Shown one piece after another: positions 8,396 to 16,604 of a DNA stretch of 64,000 nt (the stretch's first letter is position 1; each line of letters begins with the position of its first letter). The DNA comes from an uncultured Geobacteraceae bacterium (GTDB taxonomy: Bacteria > Desulfobacterota > Desulfuromonadia > Geobacterales > Pseudopelobacteraceae), in assembly GCA_903939115.1 (NCBI GenBank), contig CAJAFV010000075.1, forward strand, positions 62,001-126,000, read 5' to 3'. The notes beneath the pieces are model-generated. The model saw only the letters and a program-made list of their open reading frames with translations, made no database searches and was not told where the DNA came from. Both the position numbers and the translations under genes were made by a program.

Positions 8396-9220
8396 ATGAT
8401 CGACTTTATTGTTAATAAACAGCAGTGCACCAAATGCGGCAGCTGCGTTGCAGACTGTACGGCAATGATTATCGCTATGGAAAACGGCTACCCGGCTATT
8501 GCGGCCGAAAAAGAGGCAACCTGTTACAAGTGCCAGCATTGTCTGGCTGTCTGTCCGACCGGCGCCATATCAATTCTCGGGCTCAGACCGACCGGCAGCC
8601 GTCCGCTGGCGGGGGGATATCCTGCCCCGGACAAACTCGAAATGTTACTGAAGGGGAGGCGTTCGGTGCGGCGCTATAAGGATGAAAACCTCGATCCGGC
8701 GCTGCTGCAGCATCTTCTTGAAGTGGCCTGGCACGCACCAAGCGGCATGAACACCCGGCAGGTCCAATTTACCGTAGTCGATGACAAGGATACCATGGCG
8801 GAGCTGCGCGAAGAGGTAATGTCCGGACTGACCCGCATGGTGCGGGATAACGCGCTTCCTGAGGGAATGGGTTTTTATGCCGATTTCATCATGATGTGGG
8901 AAAAGAACCGGTATGACATCATTTTCCGCGGCGCCCCGCACCTGCTGATCGCCTCGGCGCCAAAGAGCGTGGCGTCTCCGCTGCCAGACTGCCTGATCGC
9001 CCTTTCCTACTTTGAGCTCTTTGCCCAGGCAAACGGCGTCGGTACTGTCTGGAGCGGGCTTGCCAAGGCAGCAATCAACGACCTGCTGCCGGATATCCGC
9101 AAGCGCCTCGGCATCCCGGATGACCACCTGATCGGCTATGCCATGGCCTTTGGCAGACCGGCGGTTCACTATGCACGCACCACACAGCATGGACCGGCGA
9201 TCATTCACCGGGCGACCTAA
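8396..9220 (+). CDS. ferredoxin-nitroreductase fusion protein
   Basis: A 274-residue protein starting after a good AAGGAGAG site. Residues about 1-65 are a 2[4Fe-4S] ferredoxin domain with two cysteine sets, CTKCGSCVADC and CYKCQHCLAVCP. Residues about 80-270 are an FMN-dependent nitroreductase domain beginning GRRSVRRYKDE, with APSGMNTRQVQF for flavin binding. Such fusions are frequent in anaerobes and probably take electrons from reduced ferredoxin to reduce nitro, quinone or other electrophilic compounds; the true substrate is unknown. Its neighbours (pirin, DUF393, Old Yellow Enzyme) also suggest redox or electrophile metabolism. Confidence 0.93.
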   Translation: MIDFIVNKQQCTKCGSCVADCTAMIIAMENGYPAIAAEKEATCYKCQHCLAVCPTGAISILGLRPTGSRPLAGGYPAPDKLEMLLKGRRSVRRYKDENLDPALLQHLLEVAWHAPSGMNTRQVQFTVVDDKDTMAELREEVMSGLTRMVRDNALPEGMGFYADFIMMWEKNRYDIIFRGAPHLLIASAPKSVASPLPDCLIALSYFELFAQANGVGTVWSGLAKAAINDLLPDIRKRLGIPDDHLIGYAMAFGRPAVHYARTTQHGPAIIHRAT

Positions 9221-9272
9221 TCCTTCCGAATGAGAAAACCGGTGGCCATAACCGGGTCGCCGGTTTAAACGT

Positions 9273-9689
9273 TCATCTTTTCCTGTCGATCCGGCAGGTG
9301 CCGCTGTTGCAGTTATGTCTCTTCGGCAGATACGGGCGGATTCGGGCAAAGCACTTATAGAGCAGGCGCGCAATCGGGTTGACCAGCGGAAGTGCGGTCA
9401 CGCTGCTTAGAGTGCCATACAGAGCAGAAGAAGGGAACGCCCGCCAGATGGCCTGAAACGCCTCAACACCCCGGAATACAACGCCATTGCTGTCAACGGC
9501 GTGAAGCTCATACATGAATCTTGCCTGAGGAATCTGCAAAGGAACCGGATCAAACTCCGGTGCAGTGATGTCAACAGCAACAAGCCTTCCACCATGATCC
9601 TGACGCAGGTAATGCTCAATCTCCGTAGCGCAGACGATACACGACCCGTCATAAAACACCCTCAGAGGAAATTCCGGTTTATTCGGCAT
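9273..9689 (-). CDS. DUF393 (DCC) thiol-disulfide oxidoreductase-like protein
   Basis: A 138-residue protein. ATG 9689 follows AAAGGAT; a GTG at 9710 is possible but has no ribosome-binding site. It begins with FYDGSCIVC, the DxxCxxC signature of the DCC/DUF393 family, whose name comes from its conserved Asp-Cys-Cys. A redox role for the cysteine pair is likely but unproven for the family. A second Cys pair, NCNSGTC, lies at the C-terminus. It is transcribed away from the Old Yellow Enzyme gene across a 150-bp region that holds a palindromic operator. Confidence 0.85.
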   Translation of the reverse strand: MPNKPEFPLRVFYDGSCIVCATEIEHYLRQDHGGRLVAVDITAPEFDPVPLQIPQARFMYELHAVDSNGVVFRGVEAFQAIWRAFPSSALYGTLSSVTALPLVNPIARLLYKCFARIRPYLPKRHNCNSGTCRIDRKR

Positions 9690-9716
9690 GGGATCGACAA
9701 TCCTTTTCACTATTAT

Positions 9717-9731
9717 GGACTAAATTAGTCC
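9717..9731. promoter_or_regulatory. IscR/Rrf2-type palindromic operator
   Basis: GGACTAAATTAGTCC is a perfect 7+1+7 palindrome. Its core GACTAAATTAGTC fits GACTRWWWYAGTC, the centre of the type-1 site recognised by IscR and related Rrf2-family regulators (consensus from memory). It lies 28 bp upstream of the DUF393 start and 109 bp upstream of the Old Yellow Enzyme start, well placed for control of either gene by iron-sulfur or redox status. Confidence 0.6.
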
Positions 9732-9839
9732 TTTTAGCAGATGACATCTTTGTGTTATAAATATACTTAAAGAACAGCAGGCTGTCTGTTTTTTAAAAAC
9801 AGCCTGTAGTGCGATAAAATTAAAAGGAGAATAGAACAT

Positions 9840-10931
9840 ATGAAACTTTTTTCCACCTTACAGCTCGGCCCTGTCTCACTTAAAAACCGCATAGTAATGG
9901 CGCCGATGACCCGTAACCGGGCGCCCGGGAATCTGCCAAACGAACTGATGGCCGAGTACTACGGTCAACGTGCCGACGCCGGCCTGATAATTACTGAAGG
10001 GACATCACCCTCCCCTAACGGCCTCGGTTATCCGCGCATCCCGGGGATTCATTCCCCCGAACAGACCAAAGGGTGGCAGTTGATCACTAACGCCGTACAT
10101 GCCCGAGAAGGAAAAATTTTTATCCAGCTGATGCACGCCGGTCGGGTAGGCAACAGCCTGAACCTGCCGGAGGGAGCGGAACTGATTGCGCCTTCTGCCG
10201 TCACGATGAGCGGCATGGTCTGGACCGACAGCCAGGGAGAGCAACCGTACGGTACGCCGCGCGAGATGACACCCGGCGATATTCAGAGCACCATCGTCGA
10301 ATATGCCGAGGCAGCGCGCAACGCCATTACAGCCGGATTTGACGGAGTTGAGATACATGCTGCCAACGGCTACCTGATCACCCAGTTCCTTGATCCGGGG
10401 TCCAACCTCCGTAGTGATGAGTATGGCGGAGACAACACACGCCGGAACCGCTTTGCTCTTGATGTTGCGGCAGCGGTAATCGCGGCAATCGGCTCTGACC
10501 GGGTCGGCATACGGCTTTCACCGTATGGACTGTTTAACGATATGAGCGGCAGCTACGAAGGAATCGCAGAGCAGTATGGCGAACTGGCGGCAGCAGTGGG
10601 GAAACTCAAGCTTGCCTACGTTCATCTGGTTGATCATTCGGCAATGGGAGCACCAAAACCGGAAGCGGCGACTGTGCAGCGTATCTGCCGCGAATTCAAA
10701 AATGCGGGTGGGGGAACTGTCATACTATCCGGCGGGTACGATCGTGAGCGGGCCGAAGCTGATCTGGTCAGCGGTGCGGCCGATCTTATCGGACTTGGAC
10801 GACCGTTTATCTCAAATCCGGATCTTGTAGAGCGCTTACGGAACAATGCGCCGCTAGCTGATCCGGATCAGGCAACATTCTACTCGCCAGGTTGCGCCGG
10901 ATATACCGACTACCCCAGACTTGCTCCGTAG
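9840..10931 (+). CDS. Old Yellow Enzyme family alkene reductase (NemA-like)
   Basis: A 363-residue FMN-dependent TIM-barrel oxidoreductase with normal family length. Motifs: PLKNRIVMAPMTRN-type start (VSLKNRIVMAPMTRNRA), the substrate-binding His/Asn pair in VEIHAANGYL, QFLDPGSNLRSDEYGG, and the phosphate-binding end VILSGGY / DLIGLGRPFISNPDL. It matches the NemA/XenA-type class that reduces activated C=C bonds, nitrate esters and N-ethylmaleimide with NAD(P)H. The start follows AAAAGGAGAA. A T-rich hairpin-forming stretch near 9780-9806 in the leader (AGGCTGT...ACAGCCT) could be a leader structure or the end of an upstream transcript. Confidence 0.93.
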   Translation: MKLFSTLQLGPVSLKNRIVMAPMTRNRAPGNLPNELMAEYYGQRADAGLIITEGTSPSPNGLGYPRIPGIHSPEQTKGWQLITNAVHAREGKIFIQLMHAGRVGNSLNLPEGAELIAPSAVTMSGMVWTDSQGEQPYGTPREMTPGDIQSTIVEYAEAARNAITAGFDGVEIHAANGYLITQFLDPGSNLRSDEYGGDNTRRNRFALDVAAAVIAAIGSDRVGIRLSPYGLFNDMSGSYEGIAEQYGELAAAVGKLKLAYVHLVDHSAMGAPKPEAATVQRICREFKNAGGGTVILSGGYDRERAEADLVSGAADLIGLGRPFISNPDLVERLRNNAPLADPDQATFYSPGCAGYTDYPRLAP

Positions 10932-10936
10932 AAATT

Positions 10937-11055
10937 CCAATTCTAAATCAAGAGTGAAATTAAGGCGGCGAGGATTGAGGCGACGAAGGCATACAGACAG
11001 TATGTTGAGGAGCCGAAGACGAGCCAACGAAGAGAGCGCCTTGATTTAGAATTGG
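10937..11055. repeat. dispersed palindromic element, copy 2
   Basis: A 119-bp element with perfect 15-bp outer arms CCAATTCTAAATCAA (10937-10951) and complement (11041-11055). The inner part reads AAGGCGGCGAGGA, an inner hairpin CATAC-AGACA-GTATG, TTGAGGAGCC and GACGAGCCAACG. These blocks occur in the same order on the minus strand of the element at 7120-7242. Both outer arms and inner stem differ between the copies yet remain self-complementary. It starts 6 bp after the Old Yellow Enzyme stop codon. Confidence 0.8.
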
Positions 11056-11059
11056 TGCA

Positions 11060-11134
11060 GAAACGACGAATTGGATGCCTCGCGGCATCCCATTCTTCAT
11101 TCTCTCCACCCAGTCGTCAGCTTTAAAGGCCTCC
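11060..11134 (+). repeat. direct repeat A with terminator hairpin
   Basis: A 75-bp segment running from GAAACGACGAAT to AAGGCCTCC, repeated with a few changes at 13349-13425 in the same orientation. It contains the hairpin GGATGCC-TCGC-GGCATCC (11073-11090), which probably terminates the plus-strand Old Yellow Enzyme transcript. The two copies flank the glycoside-hydrolase lipoprotein gene. Confidence 0.8.
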
Positions 11135-11166
11135 TATGGCTTGGACAATCCAAGCCGACATTATGC

Positions 11167-13296
11167 CTAATTAATCGTAAGGAATTTATCTTTTACAATA
11201 TAATATGATTTCTTTAATCGCTCGTGATACGTTGGCATATCCCATTTTTTCAAAGGAAAGTTCTTCATGACAATAGTCTCTGACGCGGAAGACGAGCTAA
11301 CGCCTGCCTGTATGGAAGATACTATGTTAGGGGAAATATTAGGTGTATAAAAATCATCCATGATTTGCCCTATCGACGGCGCCATGAAATTTAACAACTG
11401 CCACGGAATTCTGGCTTCAATTGTGTTGCCACGGACAAACCAATCCGACAGCGAATTATATGCCGCACTGGTTGGATCAGCTATTCCGCTTGTCAGCATG
11501 CCGGTTTCATAGGCGGTAAAGGGAATCTGTACCTTGTCCACCGGCAAATAAAGCCCTAGCGACAACGGCAGCATAATATTGTTGAAGTAGCTGTTATCCT
11601 TAACCGTATATTCCGGATGCTTTTCAATCAGCCCCATCTTTTCACCGTATAGATAATAGTAATTGTCATAGTACGAATGGACCAGCATTTTCGATGCGCT
11701 GCCGTTGATATTAATAATAAAGTCTGCAGGGGTATCAAAACTGTAGGATTCATAGTTTCGGCTTCCGCTGTTATCCGTTACATTTACCGGTATAATAATC
11801 CGCTCATTTTCCAAACTCCTCTCTGTGTCGCGCACCATAAAATAGACATATTTTTCATCTGACAGCATATACAATTCACGCGTGCCCTGCCTGCTGACCA
11901 ACGATGTTTGAGGCCATTCATTTCCTTGACCATCCAAAGTGACAATCGGCACATTCCCTGGATCAAAGGCAAGCAAACCAAACTGCTGTTCACCGGTTTG
12001 AGCATTAGCCCAGTATGGTCTCATATCCGGATTATCAAAGGCCATCGTGTTCCAAGTCCTCTTGAACCATTCATCCTGCCATGAAAAAATAAGTCCGCCC
12101 ATGTACCCCGCCTGATGAATGTCATCCAGCATGGAGGCCAGCTGTTTCCCTTGCGTGACTTCATCTGTAAAGCCCTGGTTAAAGCCCGTTACGATGTTTT
12201 CATGAGCCTTGCCGCGCGACGAAGGAATGCCAAATTCTGCAACCATCACCGGTACCGTATGACGTGTAATCAGATCATTCAGATACGCCCGATAGGGGTT
12301 TCTTTTTCCTGTGTCATCAATAAAATTAATATATTCAGCCTGGTAACTGAACATATCAGGGTAGTAGGGATATACATGATAAGAGGCAAAAAGACCTGCC
12401 TTGAAAAGCGGAGTTGTTTTGATTCTTTCGGTATCAACCGAGACATAATCTTCGTCATGCAGTGGTTCATTACTATGGGTTATGGTGTCGGTCGTAACCC
12501 AATTGGTGAATGAAAGCGGCCGTTGGACTCCATATTTTTCCTGCTCATACGTAATTAAACCATCTCCTGCGGTAGCCAGAAAAATTTCAAAGGGCGCCGC
12601 TCCCACAGTTTGAACATGCGTCCCATTATAGTCATTCATGCCGGTATTTTTATTATTTGTATTAGCAACAAATGAGGGATCCCACTCTATGCCGAGTATC
12701 CAGCCAATCATATAGTTTGAGACGTCTTTTGTGTACGTCCCGGACGCAAAACCGGCTTTGAGTGGCAATGTTATCCTGCCATGAATGACATCCGCCAGAT
12801 TTTTCGCATCAGCAATGAAATCGTTCAGAATTTTCTTGTCCGATGCAAATGGATCCTTATATTTGGCAATATCATCTTCGTTCAGCCAGACACCCTGCAT
12901 AAAATAGAGCGGGTCTTTTTTCCCGGAGTTAAATTCATAAAGTGCATCATAAAAAACTGGATTTTGCGTCGTATACACTCTGATAGTGTTGGCGCCCATA
13001 TCATAAATCTGTTGAAACCATCTCAGATATTCAACCTTTGTAATAGCAAGTTCCCCTGGAAAATATCCCGGTTTTGTGGCTCCGATATTTACACCTTTGA
13101 GGAAAATTTCCTGTTCAGAACCATTCTTGATGATATAAAATTTCTTATTTTTTGCTACTGACGGCATCGGGAGCAGCAACTGTGAGGCTTGACCGTTTTC
13201 CTGTGGTGCGGACTGACTGCCGCCCTGACAACCTGTAAGCGCGATAGCAAACGATACCAGCATTATTCTGAAAAGCAGCGCTTTAATATTTTCCAT
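11167..13296 (-). CDS. glycoside-hydrolase-like lipoprotein (GH clan A type)
   Basis: A 709-residue protein with GAGGAAA before ATG 13296 and a lipoprotein signal (LTGC, Cys 23), so it is probably anchored in the outer membrane. Residues about 50-430 look like a clan-A TIM-barrel hydrolase: FLKGVNIG near the start, MGANTIRVYTT, VMVAEFGIPSSRG as probable nucleophile Glu strand, and GGLIFSWQDEW. Residues about 440-680 look like a beta-rich carbohydrate-binding (CBM9/DOMON-like) domain (WPQTSLV, YVYFMVRD, IEARIPWQLL). Substrate unknown. By eye the gene is clearly richer in A and T than its neighbours and is bracketed by direct repeats, so acquisition by transfer is likely. It may act on the polysaccharide made by the operon at 14.7-22.2 kb. 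Confidence 0.7.
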   Translation of the reverse strand: MENIKALLFRIMLVSFAIALTGCQGGSQSAPQENGQASQLLLPMPSVAKNKKFYIIKNGSEQEIFLKGVNIGATKPGYFPGELAITKVEYLRWFQQIYDMGANTIRVYTTQNPVFYDALYEFNSGKKDPLYFMQGVWLNEDDIAKYKDPFASDKKILNDFIADAKNLADVIHGRITLPLKAGFASGTYTKDVSNYMIGWILGIEWDPSFVANTNNKNTGMNDYNGTHVQTVGAAPFEIFLATAGDGLITYEQEKYGVQRPLSFTNWVTTDTITHSNEPLHDEDYVSVDTERIKTTPLFKAGLFASYHVYPYYPDMFSYQAEYINFIDDTGKRNPYRAYLNDLITRHTVPVMVAEFGIPSSRGKAHENIVTGFNQGFTDEVTQGKQLASMLDDIHQAGYMGGLIFSWQDEWFKRTWNTMAFDNPDMRPYWANAQTGEQQFGLLAFDPGNVPIVTLDGQGNEWPQTSLVSRQGTRELYMLSDEKYVYFMVRDTERSLENERIIIPVNVTDNSGSRNYESYSFDTPADFIININGSASKMLVHSYYDNYYYLYGEKMGLIEKHPEYTVKDNSYFNNIMLPLSLGLYLPVDKVQIPFTAYETGMLTSGIADPTSAAYNSLSDWFVRGNTIEARIPWQLLNFMAPSIGQIMDDFYTPNISPNIVSSIQAGVSSSSASETIVMKNFPLKKWDMPTYHERLKKSYYIVKDKFLTIN

Positions 13297-13348
13297 GTGC
13301 AGTTTCCTCTCAGTTTACATATTTTGCCTGGCGTTCATTGAAATGACT

Positions 13349-13425
13349 GAAACGACGAATGGGATGCCTCGCGGCATCCCATTTTTTTCATTCTCTCCAC
13401 CCTGTCGTCAGCTTTAAGGGCCTCC
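13349..13425 (+). repeat. direct repeat B with terminator hairpin
   Basis: A second copy of the segment at 11060-11134. It includes a complete rho-independent terminator on the plus strand: GGGATGCC-TCGC-GGCATCCC (13361-13380) followed by ATTTTTTT. No plus-strand gene lies directly upstream, so here it looks like a displaced copy of the terminator behind the Old Yellow Enzyme gene. Confidence 0.8.
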
Positions 13426-13627
13426 GGCGAGTTCCTTAATTGTGGGAATCAGTATGCTGCTTCAGGCAAACCCGCGTACAGAGGGCAGCACACCACAGCA
13501 GGGAGCAATCCCCGTTTTATTCAGCATTCCGCCCGGGCGCATCATCCAACGGGCAGGGTAGAGAGAACAATTGTTGGTCAATTATTACTCCTATGGTTTG
13601 AACAATTCAAGCGTTTTGTATACAGGC
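13426..13627. other. unexplained 200-bp intergenic segment
   Basis: Between direct repeat B and the aroF stop codon I find no open frame with a start and ribosome-binding site. The stretch is GC-mixed and includes short inverted pieces (CAATTGTTGG/CAATTATT near 13570) but no riboswitch that I recognise. It may be remnant DNA from the event that placed the hydrolase gene here. Confidence 0.3.
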
Positions 13628-14641
13628 TTAGCGATTCCGGAGAAATTCGGTTAACCGGCCTATTTCGTTCATCATTTTTTCAAAACCGGGAAACGTCAAA
13701 GATTGAGGCCCATCGGAAAGCGCTTTTTCCGGTTCGGGATGGACTTCCACCAGGACGCCGGCGGCTCCGGCAACCAGTGCCGCTTCAGCCATCGGTACCA
13801 CCAGTGAGCGTTTACCGGTTGCATGGGAGGGATCAACCATGATCGGCAGATGCGACAGTTCCTTGATCAGCGGGACAACCGAAAGATCCAGAGTGTTACG
13901 GGTTGCAGTTTCAAAGGTACGAATACCCCGTTCACAGAGAATAACCTGATCGTTTCCTTCCGCGAGAATATATTCCGCCGCCGCCAAAAACTCCTCCACA
14001 GTGGCACTCATGCCCCGCTTCAAGAGAATAGGCTTACGGATTTTTCCCACTTCACGCAGAAGATCAAAATTCTGCATGTTGCGGGCGCCAACCTGCAGAA
14101 GATCCGCATACTCAGCTACCAGACCAACATTGTCCGGACTCATGACTTCGGTCACAATCGGTAGGCCACTCTCTTTGCCGGCGATAGCCAGAAGCTTGAG
14201 ACCTTCTTCCCGTAACCCCTGAAAGGTATGCGGCCCGGTGCGAGGCTTGAAAGCGCCGCCCCGCAACATATCTCCACCACACTTTTTAACGAAGAGTGCC
14301 GTCTTAACAATCTGTTCCAGGCTTTCGACCGCACAGGGGCCACCGACGACGACCGGTCGGGATCCCCCACCGACTTTAACGCCGGCAACATCGACGATGG
14401 TATCTTCGGGGTGAAAATCCCGTGAAACCATCTTGTACGGTTTCGAAACATGAATAACCCGTTGTACGCCGGGCAGTTCCAGTATTTTGCTGTCATCCAC
14501 ATACCCGTGGTTTCCAAGTACGCCAATTGCTGTTCGTTCACTCCCCGGAATCGGTTCAGCCCGGAAGCCCATCTCCTGCACGATTCTGGAAATAGCATCA
14601 ACATCTGCCTGAGTAGCGTTGTGGTTCATTACGATAAGCAT
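13628..14641 (-). CDS. aroF: 3-deoxy-7-phosphoheptulonate synthase (DAHP synthase, type I beta)
   Basis: A 337-residue enzyme joining phosphoenolpyruvate and erythrose 4-phosphate, the first step of the shikimate pathway. Residues 1-70 form the ferredoxin-like (ACT-like) regulatory domain of the AroF/AroQ-linked subfamily; residues about 75-337 are the TIM barrel with [47 protein letters not shown] and [18 protein letters not shown] precedes the ATG. The N-terminal domain suggests feedback inhibition by aromatic amino acids. It is in the same direction as the polysaccharide operon but 51 bp beyond it, with no obvious functional link. Confidence 0.96.
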   Translation of the reverse strand: MLIVMNHNATQADVDAISRIVQEMGFRAEPIPGSERTAIGVLGNHGYVDDSKILELPGVQRVIHVSKPYKMVSRDFHPEDTIVDVAGVKVGGGSRPVVVGGPCAVESLEQIVKTALFVKKCGGDMLRGGAFKPRTGPHTFQGLREEGLKLLAIAGKESGLPIVTEVMSPDNVGLVAEYADLLQVGARNMQNFDLLREVGKIRKPILLKRGMSATVEEFLAAAEYILAEGNDQVILCERGIRTFETATRNTLDLSVVPLIKELSHLPIMVDPSHATGKRSLVVPMAEAALVAGAAGVLVEVHPEPEKALSDGPQSLTFPGFEKMMNEIGRLTEFLRNR

Positions 14642-14692
14642 TACGACTCCTCACTCTATCAACTGACTTGAATTATGTAACATGCCACGTAA

Positions 14693-15202
14693 TCAGGGTA
14701 TCAACCCCTGACGGCGTAATTCATCCTCCACCACCTTCACCCGATGTCTTCCCAGGTAGCAGTGTATGTATATTTTTTTCCCACTGCTCTGTCGAATGTA
14801 CGACACGACCTTTGATACCATTTCCTTGTTTTCTGCACTCTCCAGATTCAGGTAGCTGAGTGGAAAATTGAGAACCTCAATCCCCTCTTTTGCACCATAC
14901 TTCTTTAGTTGTTCATGAAGTGCCAGCTCCTGCGGAAGCGAAAGATTCAATAAGCTGATGTCTACAGTTGTCCCCTGCCTCTTTAAAGCCCTTATTTGAT
15001 CTCCACGAGGATAGGGGCCCATAATAATAGTAGGTGCCACGTCCCTGACTTTCCCCTGAACCAAATGAAGCGGGTAAAAGTAAGGCTCAATGATATCAAA
15101 GTTGCTGAGTGCAGTGAATACCACAAAAAGCATAAAAACAGCCACCACTACGATACGTGGTAACATATATAAAAACCTGTCGGCCCTAGTTGTGCTTTTC
15201 AT
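14693..15202 (-). CDS. membrane-anchored tyrosine-phosphatase-like protein
   Basis: A 169-residue protein with one N-terminal membrane helix (residues about 14-33) and a small phosphatase fold behind it. The signature loop is HCYLGRHR, a C-x5-R motif (Cys148, Arg154), and a general-acid region may lie around residues 78-95. It resembles dual-specificity or atypical tyrosine phosphatases. Its start overlaps the end of the synthase gene by 17 bp, so it is the last member of the polysaccharide operon. It may dephosphorylate a lipid, sugar or protein during export. The loop departs from the common HCxxGxxRT/S ending (Val follows Arg), so activity needs proof. Confidence 0.7.
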   Translation of the reverse strand: MKSTTRADRFLYMLPRIVVVAVFMLFVVFTALSNFDIIEPYFYPLHLVQGKVRDVAPTIIMGPYPRGDQIRALKRQGTTVDISLLNLSLPQELALHEQLKKYGAKEGIEVLNFPLSYLNLESAENKEMVSKVVSYIRQSSGKKIYIHCYLGRHRVKVVEDELRRQGLIP

Positions 15203-16601
15203 TGACTATTTCCTTGCGGTTTTGTTTTCCCCACTGGTCTTTTCTAAAATAGAGTACCGTTGCAAAGAGTCGCTCAACAACAATAAGCTGCCGGTACCCG
15301 AGATATTCTAAAACGGCAAATAGTGAAAGTTTGACCAGGTCTTTCACCCTCTCGTAGCGTCGGAAGATCAGGTTGTCAAGCAGAATTGCTCCGAGATTAA
15401 GCGACATCCCCCACACAACGGCAAGCATTATAAACAGAAGGGACATGTCGCGATTAAGCATCCCCAGCAGTGCCAGTATCATAAATAGCAGATACCCTAT
15501 AAACTCGATTGTCGGCCCCAGTGCCTCAACGATGAGGAAGTAGGGGAACGCGAAAAGCCCGACCGCTTTGTAACGGGGGTTGAACAGCATCACCCGGTTA
15601 TGCCAGAGACACTCGATAAGACCCCGATGCCAGCGATTGCGCTGCCGCAGCAGCGAAGCCCAATCGCTCGGCACCTGAGTCCAGCAGACCGGATCCGGAA
15701 CAAAGGCAATCTTATACTTCAACTTCTGCTCGAGACAGTGCCGATGAATCCTCACGACAATGTCCATATCCTCGCCCATGGTCTTGCGGTAACCGTTAAT
15801 CGCCAGCACAATATCCTTCCGGAATATGCCGAATGCACCCGAAATTACCATCAGACTGTTGGCGAAATTCCATGCGGTCCTGCCTGTCAGAAAGCCGCGG
15901 ACATATTCAACTGACTGGAACGTTTCAAGCGCACTGTTCGGGGTAAAAATTTCGGCGACTTTGCCGTTTACCACCCTGCAACCGTTCAGAACCCGCACTA
16001 TCCCGCCCGTTGCCACGACCTCACGATCTTCGACAAACAGCTTTGCTGCCCGCATTAAGGCGTCGGCATCAAGAAGTGAATCGGCGTCAACGGTACAGAA
16101 AAGCGGGTATTGAGACACATTTATGCCGGCATTCAGAGAATCGGCCTTGCCGCCGTTCACCTTATCCAAAACAAGCAGTTGTGGATAATCAGGAGAAATG
16201 TAAACCGCTCTGACAAGCTCGTGTTTTAGCGTCATCCTGAACGGTTTTTCGACCTTTACCAACCTGAATGCAGTGATTAGCCTCTCCAGGGTTGCGTCGG
16301 TGGAACCGTCGTTAATTACGACCAGCTCGAATTCCGGGAATTGAAGATCCAGAAGAAACTCAACGCTCGTGACGACTACCGTAGCTTCGTTGTAGGCAGG
16401 AACAAGGATAGATATCGGACGGTAGTAGATGCCGGCAACAAGGCTGCGGATATGTTGACGCGACGATATAGCGAGTTGGCCCCGGATATCCAGGAACGCA
16501 ATAATATTTGAAATTGAGTAGAGGGAGTTTGTTACGATAAAAAAGATGAAGACAACCAGTTGAACCAACAATATGAGTGACAAAATAGCCGTAGTAATCA
16601 T
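15186..16601 (-). CDS. processive family-2 glycosyltransferase (polysaccharide synthase)
   Basis: A 471-residue membrane glycosyltransferase of the PgaC/BcsA-like class. It has an N-terminal membrane segment (residues about 5-35), then the GT-A domain with VPAYNE (67-72), INDGS, DxD as DAD (172-174), the TED-like GED (276-278) and QRNRW (320-324), the QxxRW motif of processive enzymes. Four C-terminal membrane helices follow. Such synthases polymerise a sugar from its nucleotide donor and thread the chain across the inner membrane. The sugar cannot be deduced. It lies 3 bp after the HEAT-protein gene and overlaps the phosphatase gene. Confidence 0.9.
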   Translation of the reverse strand: MITTAILSLILLVQLVVFIFFIVTNSLYSISNIIAFLDIRGQLAISSRQHIRSLVAGIYYRPISILVPAYNEATVVVTSVEFLLDLQFPEFELVVINDGSTDATLERLITAFRLVKVEKPFRMTLKHELVRAVYISPDYPQLLVLDKVNGGKADSLNAGINVSQYPLFCTVDADSLLDADALMRAAKLFVEDREVVATGGIVRVLNGCRVVNGKVAEIFTPNSALETFQSVEYVRGFLTGRTAWNFANSLMVISGAFGIFRKDIVLAINGYRKTMGEDMDIVVRIHRHCLEQKLKYKIAFVPDPVCWTQVPSDWASLLRQRNRWHRGLIECLWHNRVMLFNPRYKAVGLFAFPYFLIVEALGPTIEFIGYLLFMILALLGMLNRDMSLLFIMLAVVWGMSLNLGAILLDNLIFRRYERVKDLVKLSLFAVLEYLGYRQLIVVERLFATVLYFRKDQWGKQNRKEIVNEKHN

Positions 16602-16604
16602 AAG

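Noticed and set aside
8645-9373. 242-codon minus-strand frame over the nitroreductase gene
   Set aside because: Overlaps the catalytic domain of a clear fusion protein and the DUF393 gene; no domain.
11060-13425. insertion sequence or composite transposon
   Set aside because: No transposase gene or terminal inverted repeats; flanks are direct copies of a terminator-containing segment.
13430-13560. possible cyclic-di-GMP (GEMM) riboswitch between hydrolase gene and aroF
   Set aside because: GGCAAACC-like bases occur, but the conserved paired regions and tetraloop arrangement do not follow on either strand.
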